Assembly: GCA_015847255.1 (NCBI GenBank)
Contig: JADLZK010007649.1
Coordinates: 248,001-312,000, forward strand
DNA: 64,000 bases
Direction: 5' to 3'
Origin: Hyparrhenia diplandra
Taxonomy: Eukaryota > Streptophyta > Magnoliopsida > Poales > Poaceae
Below are positions 1-12,322 of the stretch, in pieces. A program made the position numbers and the translations under genes. Numbering within the stretch: position 1 is the first letter of the stretch; each line of letters begins with the position of its first letter. Below the pieces are notes generated by a model, which searched no databases, was not told the origin of the DNA, and worked only from the letters and a program-made list of their open reading frames with translations.

Positions 1-240
1 TTTCTCTTCCCTCTCTCTCTCCCCCTCCCCTCCCCTTTATCTCTCTCCCCCTCTCTCTCCCCCTCTCTCTCTCTCCCCCTCTCTCTCTCCCTTTCTTTTT
101 GAGATCTAGTTTTGATCTCTCCCTCTCCCTCTCTCCCTCTTAAAGGTACCTCCTCTCTCCTCTCCTTCTCTCTCTCCCTCCCCCCTCCCTCTCCCTCTTT
201 CTCTCCCCCCTCTCTCCCTCTCATTTGAAGTGTATGTGCT
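1..240. repeat. CT-rich low-complexity tract
   Basis: The first 240 bases are almost entirely C and T on this strand, mostly CTCTCT and CCCTCTC runs. It lies just upstream of the transposase reading frame that starts at 366, so it may be the promoter or 5' untranslated part of that transposon gene. There is no coding potential. Confidence 0.85.
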
Positions 241-365
241 CTCTCTCGATCTCTCTCGTATTGTTCTTTTTGCACTTTAGTTAACTCTCTCTAATCATCG
301 ATACTTCGATCTCTAATCATCGATCGCTCTCTTTGGTTTGGTTTAATTAATTTGAGCAGGCCGTC

Positions 366-3300
366 ATGGCGCCGAATAGGGATTGGATGTACAGGCCGAG
401 GATCAGTATGGATTTCGTTGATGATGTGCGAAAGAAGTTAATGCCCGTCGCCCCTGGCATCGAATCGGTCAGGGTTCGGAAGAAATGGTGTGCCCGTGCT
501 ATCAGTGCAAGCATATGTTCTTACACAAGGATGATGTCGCCGTGGAGCACTTGCTGCGGTATGGTTTCATCGGGGAGCCGAGGTACACCGTGTGGAAGTA
601 TCATGGTGAAAAAGAACCGAGGAGTGTCGCGCCGGTTCATCCGGAGGACCCCGTCGATCGCAACGATGGAAACACCGGTGGTGGACGAAGAACGAGAACA
701 AGTTGATAATCGTGATTACATCACCGTAGATGAACTACTTGAAGACATGGCGAAGACAATGCGGGTGGAGATGATGGTGAGCAGTCATCGTAGTTGATGA
801 CATGTCGCCCGAGGATCTTTGCTCTTTTCGAGGAAATTGCTAACCTCAAAGATGAAGATGACGTGTTGTTTGGCGGTCAAGATGGCTCGAGAATTTTAGG
901 CGGATGAAGCGGCGACAATTGACCCTCTCTACAAAGATGATGGCAAATGTCCGAAGCGATTACGCGGTGCTACGTTTTAACCTAACGATGTTGATGATGA
1001 AGGCTCGTCACGGGTGGTCGAACCACGAGCTTCAATGACTATTACGGTATCTCGGTGACAATGTTTTACCCGAGGGGAATAAGGTGCCCGCCAATACCTA
1101 TCGGGCGAAGAAGCTGATTGGCCCCTGTGGCCATGAAGCTTAGGAAGTTTCATGCGTGTCCTAACCATTGTATTCTATAAGGGGTAACTATGCGGACTTG
1201 TAGAAACGTCGCGATGCGGCATGAGTCGTTACAAGAGGAATGCCGGGCTGTCGTGCCACCGATGAGGAGGGACCATTGAGAGGGCCCAAGAAGCGTAAGA
1301 CGGGCAAGAAGCGGATGTCACCTCGAGGACGAGGAAGAAGATGGTTACACGCGAGAGGAAGATCCCTGCCCTATCGGTGTGGTACCTACCCGTCTGGATC
1401 GCTGCGTGCAATTTTTGGAAACCCGGAGGATGCCAAGCTGATGTCCTAGCATGCATCGGCGGAACGCCGAAGGGCGATGGCAAGCTACGACACCCCTCGG
1501 ATGCCAAAAGCGTGGAAACGCATCAATGAAATGTTTACGGATTTTAGGGACGAGCCTAGGAACGTAAGATTCGCAATGAGTCTCGGACGGGATGAATCCG
1601 TTCGGAGACCTCGATGAAATACGCGCCGCGGCACCTGGCGGTCACCCTCACCATATTCAACCTGCCTCCCTATGAGTGTGCGAAGCGCAAATATCTTCTC
1701 TCGGCCATGCTCATTTCCGGACCAAAGCAGCCGGGCAATGATATAGATGTGCTCATTGAGCGATAATGGAGGAAATGGCGGAAGCGTGGAAAGGGGTTGA
1801 CATTATGGATGCGTCAGAAGAAGAAGTTCACTCTAAAGGCAATGATAATGGCCACCATCGGTGATTACCCCTCTTTTTTTCATTGTCGGGCAGATTAAGG
1901 GAAGGCGACTTACGTACGATTTGCATTGAGAATACTGCTCCATTTACCTTAGTGGATCCCAAAAGGCGGTGTATATGAAGCATCGTAAATTCCTCGCAAA
2001 GAACACAGTGCCGGGAAAACCCGATGGATGAGTACTTTGACGGCGAGCCCGAGACATCAACGGAGGAGCGGAAAGGGTAAAATACGGGCCAAAGGTGTTT
2101 GAAATGGTGAAGAACATAAACCACGAGTTGGAAGAAGAAGAAAGCCGGTGGGCCAAAGGAAAAGAAGAAGCGGAGCGCGAAGAAAACAACAAAGTGCAAG
2201 AAGAAGAAGAAGCGAAGCGAAGCGCGACGAAGCGGAACCCACTCGGCAAGACCGCCCAAAGTCCCATTCAAGAAGCGGTCGATTTTCTTCAAGTACCTAC
2301 CATTTGGAAGATGCTCCATACACCCCATCTTTGTCGATAACATGCATGCGGAAGAATCTCTTCGAGAGCTTGGTCGGGATGTTCCTAGATATCAAGAATA
2401 AGGCGAAGGGCGGTGTCAAGTCATGTCGGGATCTTTGCCGACATGGGCATCGAGCCCGAACTTCACGCCAAACCCTCGGGGAATAGCGAAAAAGTCGACC
2501 TTCCGGCCGCGAGCTACAATCGACACGGGATGAAAAGAGGGATTTTTGCAAATGGCTCGAGGGGATGTGAAAGTGCCGACCGGTTTTACGTTCCAACCTG
2601 AAGAGCATTGTATCGATGAAAGACGACACTCATCAAACTTGAAGGCCCATGACTGCCATGTCATGCCGGCGGTGTTCCTTCCAATTGTGATTAGGTGCAT
2701 CGGCCCGAGTTCTTGAAGATGGGCGTTGCGCTTTGTGCTAGTTTTTTAATCGCATCACGAGAGAAGGTCATCGCTGAAAATGACCTCCCCCATTGCGAAA
2801 GAGTTCATCACGGAGACTATATGCCCGGCTTGAGATGTGCTTACCACCATCTTTCTTCGATATTATGCCACACCTCATGATACACATGGTCGATCAAATA
2901 GAAGAACGGGGCCTCTCTACCGCATGAGATGTGGATGAACGAGCGGTTCATGTCCTCTCTAAGCAGATCCGTCCTTAACCGTGCATACCGAGAGGGCTCT
3001 ATGATCGAGGCATACACAACAATGGAGTCCCGTTAAGCTCTTTGCACTAGATACATCCAGGGATGGAAATGCAATCGGCCTACCCGAACACCCGCACGAA
3101 GGCAGAACCGCGAGGGGATGGGCTGCGCGGGGAGGAAAGTCTGAACCGATATAGACCACGAAACAATCGAAGAAGCCCATGATAGCGCTCCCGAACCGGT
3201 TAGTATCAATGGAAACGTGGGCGAAGCATCACGGAGGAAATTCGCAGCAAGCGTGGCGGCGCCTGAGAGGGGTGGGTACCGAGACAACACAAGTTGAATT

Positions 3301-3962
3301 TCACAACGTGGATCGGAGAACAGGAGATACCCCTAAACGCGGATCTTGAAGAATCGATGCTTGCATACGGCCCATCTAGCCAAATCATCACATGGCAAGG
3401 TTACGACATCAATGGATACGGGTTCCACACGAAAGAAAAAGGACAACAAGAGCGCGTCCACGGAACAGCGGCGTTGGTATGAGGGCATGGACATGCCCAA
3501 GGAACTAAAGACATACTATGGGCAAATCCAAGAGATTTGGGAACTTGATTATGGCGAGACCTACGGATACCCATTTTCCGGTGCCGGTGGGTCAAGCCAG
3601 CGGCGGTTGGCGTGGGCGAAGTTGGGTTAACCACCGTTCAGCTCGAAAATCTTGGAGATGATGAGTGGGTACTCGCAAAGTCGCGTGGCCGGGTAGCCTA
3701 CTACCCGGTGCCCAAATCGCGAGGGGCAAAAAGCAACTACATGCGGTCGTGGGAGGGAAGCAAAGGATCGTGGGAGCCGATGGAGTGCGAGTCTGAAGAG
3801 TACAACAACTACGCAGAGTTTACGCTCTTTACCGATCATCCAACCAAGATCAAGGAAGTCGAGACACGCGTGTGGGGAATGTCCTCGGGACCAAGACAAA
3901 GCCCTGGTGCCGCACGCGGACGGTCGAGGGAAGAAGGCGGTGGCAGCCCGGCAAAAAAATAA
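366..3962 (+). pseudogene. TNP2-like CACTA transposase, decayed
   Basis: This would be the transposase that cuts and joins the CACTA termini. The start ATG at 366 opens an N-terminal transposase-associated domain (begins MAPNRDWMYRP; continues in another frame with CPCYQCKHMFLHKDD). The TNP2 core follows, with the recognisable block FNLPPYECAKRKYLL then GPKQPGNDIDV at about 1617-1760, and the LFESLVGMFLDIK block near 2355. After that comes a DUF4218-like part around 2840-3000 (HEMWMNERFMSSLSRSV). The end is DUF4216-like, with YYGQIQEIWELDYGETYG near 3510-3560 and a last frame closing at 3962. Domain order is normal for the family, but the segments sit in different frames with many stops and 1-bp shifts. 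Most coding similarity survives only in 40-120 codon pieces. Confidence 0.85.
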
Positions 3963-4284
3963 GTCAACATTTATGTAATGGAACCAAATATGTAATGGAA
4001 CCAAATATGTATGTCACGACATTTATGTAATGGAACCAAAAATGTATTGGAGATCGCCGCACTTTTCGAAAGCCGACTCCCCGACTCGATCTACATCTTA
4101 AAAGCATTTCGAAACTTGTCAATTAAAGACTGTATTTTTAAATCATGCAAAAACTATTCAAAATTCTAGTTTCATATTTTTTCATGGGTACACATACTCA
4201 TTGGAAGGCCACACAAAAAAATTTAGAATTTTTTAATCAACATTTGAATTGATATAAATTTTTAAATTAATGTTTTGAATCTAT
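3963..4284. other. Spacer between TNP2 pseudogene and hairpin
   Basis: AT-rich noncoding spacer. It starts with a short repeated phrase (ATGTAATGGAACCAAA three times at about 3975-4040), probably the 3' untranslated part of the transposase gene. Nothing else is recognisable. Confidence 0.5.
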
Positions 4285-4367
4285 TTTTGCGTGGCGGTTA
4301 TTTTACAATGCCCGCCATCATTATCGATTTTCCGTGGCGGGCATTGTAAAATAACCGCCACGCAAAA
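4285..4367. repeat. Perfect 33-bp inverted repeat (hairpin)
   Basis: Bases 4285-4317 and 4335-4367 are exact reverse complements, 33 bp each, separated by 17 bp. The arms contain the GTGGCGGTTATTTTA and TGGCGGGCAT motifs of the same style as the subterminal repeats near 10300-10550. It looks like two CACTA subterminal segments placed head to head. Confidence 0.9.
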
Positions 4368-5346
4368 TCAAACTCTATATATCGTGGGCGGTGCCGAAAG
4401 CGGCTAAGTCTCGCCACGCTCTGTTTCTTCCCCGAAGGGGCTTGCGAAATTTTGAAGCGCCGCGCGCCTCGATTTCTCGCTGCTTGGCGTCGCCGTCCGC
4501 CGGGCGCCTCGCCTCCCCCTCCGTCCTCCCCCGACGCCTCCGTCGACCTCCTCCTCCCGGCCGCCTCCCGTCGCGCTCCTCCTCCTCGCCGGGGCTAGGA
4601 AACCCTAGCCACCGGGTTTTCCGCCGCCGCCGTCGTGCTCCGGCCGCCTCCCGTCGCGCTCCTCCTCCCCGCCACTCCCCGTCGCGCTCCTCCTCCCCGC
4701 CGCCTCCCCGTCGATGTCCTCCTCTCACGGCACCTCCCGGTCGACCTCCTCGTCCTCGGGGGGGCTAGGAAACCCCTAGCCACCGGTGCTCGCCGCCCGC
4801 CGTCGTGGTCCCCGCCGCCTCCCGTCGAGCACTTCCTCCTCGCCGCCTCTCGTCGAGCTCCTATGATTCGCCGCCTCCCGAGCTCCTCCTCGTCGTGCTC
4901 CCATGTGTGAGGATTTTACATCTGTGATGCTCTTGTGATTTTTTTTTTTCTTCTTTGGGGATGCTACTATGATGCTCTTTGTGATACAAATTTTTTTACG
5001 CCTATGATGCTCTTTGTGATGCCAAATTGTGCAAAAGCGAGCATATGCCCCGCCTGTGATGTTGAATCCGGCCAAATTGAGATGAACTTGGTATTTTGAT
5101 TTGTCGTGGCTCTCTGCCCCTCCTATACATTTGTCGAAATTATGCTTTTCTCTACTATTTTGATTTGTGGTGGCTCTCTGTCTACCTCTTTTCTACCTCT
5201 ACTCTCTATACTTATATGATGACAGAGGCGCTTCAAAATTTCGGCAGCCCTTCGGGGAAGAAACAGGCGGCGGCGGGGACTTAGCCGCCGGGCAGGCGGT
5301 GCCCACGTATATATATAGGGTTTGATTTTGCGTGGCGGTTATTTTA
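4346..5346. repeat. Imperfect 115-bp inverted repeat flanking GC-rich cargo
   Basis: The arm at 4346-4461 reappears in reverse complement at 5227-5346, including the GCGTGGCGGTTAT motif, the CCCTTCGGGGAAGAAACAG phrase and the GGCGCTTCAAAATTTCG phrase. Similarity is about 85 percent by eye. The 765 bp between the arms are GC-rich from 4470 to 4910 and AT-rich afterwards. This could be a small element or a template-switch product inside the CACTA element. The open reading frames inside are low-complexity and I do not call them genes. Confidence 0.75.
4540..4890. repeat. GC-rich tandem duplication, period about 168 bp
   Basis: A block of CCGCCTCCCGTCG-type repeats. A small palindromic phrase GGGGCTAGGAAACCCTAGCC at about 4592 recurs in near-identical form at about 4762, embedded in similar GTCGACCTCCTC and CCGCCTCCCG flanks. 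This supports a tandem duplication of about 168 bp. Confidence 0.7.
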
Positions 5347-5513
5347 GGAGATCTCTCGTCTCTTGTTTTGATTTGGGTCCTAGCTAGGCTGGCTGGTGGC
5401 TCTCTGCCCCTCCTATACATTTGTCGAAATTATGCTTTTTCTCTACTATTTTGATTTGTGGTGGCTCTCTGTCTACCTCTTTTCTACCTCTACTTTCTAT
5501 ACTTATATGATGA
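5107..5513. repeat. Pair of 117-bp direct repeats
   Basis: Bases 5107-5222 and 5397-5513 are nearly identical (one length change and about one substitution). The 174 bp between them include the right arm of the 115-bp inverted repeat. Later AT-rich sequence to about 6100 has no gene, only TTTTGTATTTTT-like simple repeats. Confidence 0.85.
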
Positions 5514-6158
5514 TCGAACTATTTGTATACTTAGTCCCGAGGCAAGTGGCATATGCGATGATGTGAATAATTTAAAGCCGAGGCAAAGGCGATGATGAAA
5601 TGTCCCCATACTTCGGCGGCTAAACGAGGGCGGCTTGTATATCATATACAAGCAACCAGTTTAGACGCGATGTGATAAGAATAATTGGGTACTTCTTAGC
5701 CAAATTTGTATTTTTACACAATTTTTTGTATTCTTACACATTTTTTGTTAATTTTTGTATTTTTGCATATTTTTATTTGTATTTGTAGACATTTTTGTAT
5801 TTTTAGTTTACATTTTGTATTTTTTGAAACTACTCTATATATGTAAAATGGAAAACTATGTAATCATGAGAGGAATTCAATAATAAAATGTTCGAGATGA
5901 CTCGTGATACTACATACTACTATTGTTACACATTTTTTTGTTTATTTTTTGTATTTTTGTATGTACTATGTAAAAAGGAAAATATGTACCTATTTTATCT
6001 ATTTTGTTTTTTTGTAACTACTCTATGTAAAATGGAAAACTATATACGTAATCATACTACGCTGTACTTTTTACTCTTTCACTATAAATTACTATAATAA
6101 ATTGCTGTGTGTTCCCGTAGAATCCAATGGCATCCGAACCAACCGATAAAATCGTGCA

Positions 6159-9100
6159 ATGGGTGCCCAGAGCGAGGAGGATGTGGCCTCCACGTCCGAT
6201 TCTTCCTCCGACGATGGATACGTGAGCGAAGAGTTGACACCACCACCGAGGCCGAGAGAAGAAACGCCCTAGGGAGGAGGAAATTGATCGGGACGGCAAC
6301 AGGAGGAGCCCAACACCACGGGGTTCTCGAGTGCACGACACGGAACCAAAAAGGTAAGTCCCGACAAACACAACGTCGTGTGCCTCATGTAAGTACACGA
6401 CTAATTTTAGTTGTTGTCGTGGCGAGTTACCATTGGAGCCTCTCCGTCTAGAGTTTGGTGAAGAGAGAGCTCAGTCAGAGGGGCAGGAATCTGGTCCCAC
6501 CCCCAGCACTTTAGCGACCACCACCTCCAAGAAGTCAGGCTTGAAAAGAGGCCAGCATGGGAGGCACCAGAAAGCTGAGGTGGTGCGTAATATATTGAGG
6601 ATAGGGCCGAATGGAGATCCCGTGGAGCCGGAAAATATCAGGGCCACCTATAGCAACCAGATCTCCGTTGTAGCCAAGGAAACTGTGCCCATCACTTACC
6701 TAGGCGGAGGAATGTTCGGACGGGCTGAAGAAGAAGGTGTGGAAAGGCGTGAAAGTCCTCTTCCATTATCCAGGGCCAGAGGCAGGCTTTGAGAAAAAGA
6801 AATGCAAGAAGTATGTGTGGTCCGTTGCAAGCAAAGCGCTTCGCACCCTACGGAACCATCTGTACACACACTATGTGCAGAAGGGCAAGTCACCACTTCA
6901 AGCCTACAACTTCTTAAAGCAACCGGTGCAGGATGAGTTCGTCAACCTTACGACCAACGAAGAGTATGCGGCCAGGTCGAAAATGGGTAAAGAACTCGCA
7001 AAGAAGAACGAACTCAGGCACAACCTCGGCATGGTAGGATATGCCGGTCATAAGGGTGAATGGTGGCGGAAAGAAAGGGAGGATCTTTGAGAAAGGGATA
7101 GAGAATCCGTTGCTAGCCCTTCCTGAGAGGGCACGTGACTTCTTCTATGCCCGTCAACCCAAGAAGCAGAAGACGGACAACACGTCCAAGTACAATGACC
7201 CAAAGGTTGACGAGGTGGAGAAGAAGGTGATGCGTGTCAAAGAGGCCAAGGAGCGCGGGGAGTTCCAACCTAGGAGGGAGCACGACGAGGCTGGCCGAGG
7301 CAATCGGAAGACCCGAGCACCGTGGCCGAGTTCGGGGCCGGGCTCGAGGTATATTTGGAAGACCGTGGATTCTCGGGCATCCGATGCGGGCAACTACCAC
7401 ACGAGGCGAGAGGTACAAGGATAACCTTAGGATGCAAGGCTATGAGGAAGCCATAAAGGACATAGTCAAGGAGAAAATAGAAGAGGTATTAACGAAGAAA
7501 GGTATTTCCAACATCCAAGGTGTGAGTACCTCTCTCTTTGGAGCTAGCAAGAACCCGATCGACGATCTCGTCGAACCCGGCGGGCATTCTCTATATACCC
7601 GTTGGCAGGAAGGGAAAGAAGAAGGAGGTGGCCACTGCCGTGGTGTGACCACCACGGCATGATATGTTGTACAATAACGAGCCGGTCCCACCCGAAGTAC
7701 GTCTTTGTTCTTTTCGCAATCGGTAGAACCGGGCCTTGGTGATGAGGAGATTGATATCCCGGTGAAAGAGGAGAAACAAGTACTCAAGGACCTTCGGGTG
7801 GAGGGGGAGTACCTATGGAACAATGAAGACATTGCCCCTGTTGAAACCGACGACACCACCTCCGACGGTAGCGGCCGCGATCCCTCCTCCTTCTCCCGGG
7901 TGGCGGTGGCGATGACGATGATGATAACGACGGCGATGGTGGCCGAGGTGCCGGAAGTCCTCGTCCGAACCCACCGGAAGGAGAAGATGGTGGCCGAGGT
8001 GGTGGAAGTCCTCGTTCGAACCCACCTCCGGAAGAACAGGAAGAAGAAGACGGTGGCAAGACACCAACTCACGGCTCGGGCAAGAGGACACCTTCTCCTA
8101 ACAAGGTGGCTCGCCGTCCTCCCACGCCGTTCAAGCGCCCAATGGTTGAGGAGGTTTCAAAAAATGTGAGCCGGTACTATGCATTAAGTGGTGCCTAATG
8201 TCAACACATGTGACAGGTATAGCAAAAAACTACATGGCTAACTTGTACACATGCATAGGATTCTCAACACCGCCTCGGAAGCGTCGGAAAGGGCGATGAG
8301 GTCGAATGCTCCCAAGCACGAAGAAGAAGAAGCTATCAAAAGAAGATGAGGAAGTTCTTGCCACGACCTCCAAATACTTAGATGATTGCGACGGGGCGGA
8401 GCTAGCGGAGAGAGAAAAGGACCTCAGATTGGCTAAAGCGAGAACCCGGGGCCGTGAAGACCCGGCGATTACTAGGTGCGTATATGCGTGATAATCTCAA
8501 CCAAACTTAGCCAGACATATTACGTATGCGTACGTACCTAGATGATGCTAATATACATCTCCTTCTGTATAGGAATTATGTACCCCATCGGCGGGGACAA
8601 TGGGTCAGCCCGGAGACCGCCTGCATCGGGTTTGAGCTTGGCAAGTTCATGGTGCCCAAGGGCCGGCTAATCGAGGAAGAGGAGTGGGACACTCGCGGGT
8701 TCCACCTAGTATATCAGACTTGAGTTGATCGGGGGTGACGGAGTTTCATTTCGGGGTTCCTAAAGAGCTCTTTAACTTGGAGGAGGACATTTCACTGCCA
8801 CTAGGCTTCGACGAAATGTGGCGGTTGCTACGGCGCCAGGACCTCGACCAATCCGTTGTCACCCTCTATGCTGCGTGAGTTTGTTTACCGATCATTACGC
8901 GCTCGTACACCACTAATTCTAGCTCTTCGATTCTATAATGACGTGACCACATGTGCTTGCAGGATGCAAGCATTGATAGCCCGAACGATGCATGAGCGGT
9001 TGTGTTTCTATGTCCGGCGTATATAGGCGTGGCATATTTTTCTCATTTACGGATGGAGACCCGGAGGAACCAAGAGCTCAAGAAGCGAGGGCAAGGCCGA

Positions 9101-10040
9101 ACAATATAAACACTATAAAAGTTTGTGCGATGCAAGAGTTAGAGAGATGGCGGACTACACCGCAAGTGCATGAAGAAGATCAAAGGGCGGCCCGGTATGG
9201 TCGTTGCGGCCCAACATATCAAGTAAGTCAAAAGCAATAATACTTTTTATTTTTTGAACACCTGGAATCTATCTCTAATCAAATAAAATGGTGTAGCCTT
9301 GCCGGTATACAAACAATAGCACACACTGGCCACTGGATTACTTGGCTAATCTTCCCTTAGGATGGATGTGCCCTTAGGCTCGACTCGTTATATAATACGC
9401 CAAAAGGCCTCTATAAACATTTTGAAGAGGCCTTGCAACCGTAAGAATCACGACACTTGTATACTATTTCATACCATAAACTTACGTAAGTCATGACACC
9501 GAGGGATTTCGCACGGGGCTTACAAGGATTACTTGGCACGAGACTCGAGTCATACGATCGGAGGCAGCCCATACGCAAACAAAAACATGGGAACCAAATG
9601 AAGATCGAGGCGAGATTTCGAGGTATATATATGTAGCATTACCCTTGTTTGCTCGCCCATATTGAATGGTCTCATAATATTCTAACCATTTTCTGGTACA
9701 TATATCGTGCATGCGGTGCGGTAAGCGACCTTTTGGAACCAACCTTTGTGTGGTTTCTATACCGTAACTTCATATCCCGCGGTGGCGTGTACCGTACTAC
9801 GTGGCGCCCGGTGACGAAGAAAACCACGGATTTTTTTGGATGAAAGGCTTGGGCGACCTTACGTTCAAGCGGTTGGTTGGCGCCATCCGTAGGTGCGTCA
9901 TTGAGGACGTTGTGCTACCTACCGGCCATTTCTTCGACCCTAACAGCGACCTTGCTAGAAACGAGGACTTATGGGAACTACGGGACTGGAGAAATGCGCT
10001 AGACATGAAGGACTATACGTGGGATGGCCCAGAGTTGTAA
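6159..10040 (+). pseudogene. CACTA second gene: plant transposase domain plus Ulp1-like protease
   Basis: The frame opens at the ATG at 6159 with an acidic serine-rich N-terminus. A plant En/Spm-type transposase domain (Transposase_24-like) follows at about 6530-7090, with recognisable blocks such as ATYSNQISVVAKETVPI, KKYVWSVASKALRTLRN and MGKELAKKNELRHN. A long low-complexity charged region (7100-8480) comes next. The last part, 9300-10040, looks like a Ulp1/SENP (C48) cysteine peptidase. GHWITWLIFP carries the expected catalytic His at 9331-9333, ALRLDSLYN the Asp at 9382-9384, and NQPLCGFYTV the Cys at 9749-9751. The tail ends with FFDPNSDLARNEDL and the stop at 10038-10040. Several GT-AG introns are likely (for example near 6355, 8200 and 8875), so part of the frame switching is splicing, but in-frame stops near the His and Asp motifs show decay. 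C48 peptidases carried by plant transposons are known; the activity here is inferred and this copy is probably dead. Confidence 0.7.
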
Positions 10041-10295
10041 CCTAGCTAGCTAAACGTGTTTGAGCAATCGATCGTTGGATCGAGTTTTGTAAATTGTGAT
10101 GTGTACGGTCGTCACTTTTAAGCTCTAAGTGCTTTGTATAAATGAATGTGCATGTTAGTTGAATGTTAAATTGTGATGCATATGTTCAAGATTTATGTGA
10201 ATATTCTCTTATTTTATTATTTAATATGTGGCTTAAATCACAATTTACAATTTTATAATATTTTTGAATTTTTTTTTATTAATCCTGAATTTCTT

Positions 10296-10557
10296 AACCG
10301 TGGCGGGCATATTATAAAAACCGCCATGGTTAATACATTAACCATGGCGGCGCAGTAACGATGCCCGCCATGGTTAATCTATTAACCGTGGCGGTTTTTG
10401 TTAAAAGCCCGCCACGGTTAATATATTTTCCATGGCGGGCATGGGGTCCGCCACGGTTAATCGATCGATTAACCGTGACCCTAGCTCCGTGGCGGACACA
10501 ATGCCACGCCACGGAAAAGCAAAATGCCCGCCACGGAAGTTCATTTCTGTAGTAGTG
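10296..10557. repeat. CACTA subterminal repeat array and right terminus
   Basis: About ten short copies of CCGCCACGGTTAA or its complement, in both orientations, fill this stretch. It ends in the terminus whose minus strand begins CACTACTACAG (10540-10557). Such arrays are the usual binding sites for the accessory protein of CACTA elements; binding here is inferred. Confidence 0.88.
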
Positions 10558-10815
10558 CTCCTTCCGTCCACAAAAGAATGCAATTCTCGCTTGTCAAGAA
10601 CTCAAACAGTTTAAACTTTGACCAAATTTATATAAAAAAAAAGTGTTAGCATTCATGAAAAAATAAGTATCATAAGATTAGTTATAGAATATATTTTCAC
10701 AATAAATTTATTTAGAGACATAAATGCTAATATTGTTTACTATAAATTTGCTTAGAATTGAGCTAGTTTGAGTGGCACAGATCCCATAATTGCATTTTTT
10801 TTTGTCAGATGTAGT
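10558..10815. mobile_element. Stowaway-like MITE, degenerate
   Basis: It begins CTCCTTCCGTCCACAAAAG directly at the CACTA boundary and continues AATGCAATTCT. Near 10788-10810 the complement of the inner terminal repeat (AATTGCATTTTTTTTTGT) appears, but the last bases of the right end are degenerate. The TTAAACTTTGACCAAATTTATATAAA phrase class inside is common in grass Stowaway elements. The TA target duplication cannot be seen because the CACTA element abuts the left side. Confidence 0.6.
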
Positions 10816-12102
10816 TTTTAAAATTATCTTTCATAATAACATAAGTGGGTAACTTAGATGTAAAAGTAGGGATAACTTGTGGGTAAATTTTTATAAAGCA
10901 AAATAGAGCTAATGATTATTAGTGGTGATGACCATAAGAGTCTACCAAACTAATGACCCAATATTCGTATTACTATGAGAATTTCTAGAATTTATTTTTT
11001 CTTAGCATGTTTGATGAGAATAAACATGGAGAAACGATGAAAAAAGAACAAATGTCGAACGGATTGATTCCTAGTCGACAAAAATTGTCTCCATTTTGTT
11101 TATATATATGTAACTGCAGTATGACACACATGTAAGTTGATTGCCACATATATTTTTTTTTCAACAAATTAACCTTCCATCTGATTTTTATTTAAGAGAT
11201 TAATGAATGCAACCATTGTTTACTAATTATTAATCTAGTGACTTGTGCAAAAAAAAATAATTATTAATTCTCGCATCATGTGCTGTTATCTTAGAAAATC
11301 TTGCTTTTTGTTAACAGATCTTTTTAGAAGCCTTTTTGTTAATATATTGACCCACCATAAACGTGATGGATACTCGTCATTCAAGATTTCCTAGCTGAGG
11401 TCTTTTTTTTTCTTCGAACAATAAAATTTCGACTATTTTTATCTATAATAGCAAAGGTGGGTAAATTTTTGAAAAAACAAAATAGATCCGATGGCTGTGA
11501 ATGGCTAGTCTTTTGACTGATTGTTGGATGTTTTTAATTAACGTGACAATTTCTAGCATTTATCTTTTTTTCTTAGCGGCCCTGGTGAGAATCAATGTGG
11601 AGCCTTCGTTTGTAACCTCTAATTAGTAATAGTCTTATAAGGTTTTAATTAGATTTCTTTGAAATACCATATTTTTTTTTAATTATAAGGGAATAGAATG
11701 CCAATTAGCAATGATTATGTAATTCGTGCTTTTTCCTCAAAATAGAAACAATTAGTGTATTAGTCCATTTTTTTTATGTTCTGTAGGTGATTGTCAGCCG
11801 GATAGCACGCGTGTAATGAATGTTATGACGATTCAGTTCTCATATAGGTAAACTGGACAATTTATGTATAAATTACGTAGCTATAGACTAAATAATGCTG
11901 GAAAGTACATTTGCATTAGAGTTGAGCTCTAACCTGTATGAAGTCATGACGTGCCATCACCGAACAACACCTTGGGCACACTGAAACACTTCATCACCAC
12001 CTGACTGCTTATCGTCGTTAGGCTTTAGTTGGGCGACCAAGAGAGCATATTATTGTACGTGCAGCTTGGTACTCATCCACATCCATGATCCAAGCTTGTC
12101 TA
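10816..12102. other. AT-rich intergenic stretch with two copies of a dispersed repeat
   Basis: There is no gene-like reading frame here. Two diverged copies of a repeat lie at about 10875-11040 and 11446-11645; a third is at 16970-17160. The shared landmarks are GGGTAAATTTTT, a run like AAACAAAATAGATC, TCTAGAATTTATTTTTTCTTAGC and TAATGTGGAGCC. I do not recognise the family. Confidence 0.65.
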
Positions 12103-12322
12103 CTCCCTCCGTACTAGAAAGACCGTCGTTCTACGCTTCAAAATTTGTCTAGGAAAGAGTGTCGTTCTGCAATTCGTATAGCAAATAGAGTAGGGTAGCA
12201 GCTACTCCTGACACCATCGCTCCATATCTTATGTACGAAAAGCATCGTGGCAATAAAAAAGAGAAAAAGAAAAGCCCTCCACGTACACGTGGGTGCTCTT
12301 TGTCCACACGTTTTATCCCTAA

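Larger units (their letters stand above)
1..10557 (+). mobile_element. CACTA (En/Spm) DNA transposon, right-hand part
   Basis: The two pseudogenes inside it belong to the CACTA superfamily: a TNP2-like transposase at 366-3962 and a second transposon gene at 6159-10040. The right end is clear. At 10540-10557 the minus strand reads CACTACTACAGAAATGAA, the typical CACTA terminus, and it is preceded by about 260 bp of short direct and inverted subterminal repeats. The left end is outside the window, so the 3-bp target duplication cannot be confirmed; the three bases after the terminus are CTC. Both genes are full of stops and frameshifts, so this copy is not autonomous. A related CACTA end lies at 13265-13424, so the boundary could be more complex than one element. 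Confidence 0.85.

Noticed and set aside
1828..2343. 171-codon minus-strand frame
   Set aside because: Phe-rich shadow of the Glu/Arg-rich plus-strand transposase segment.
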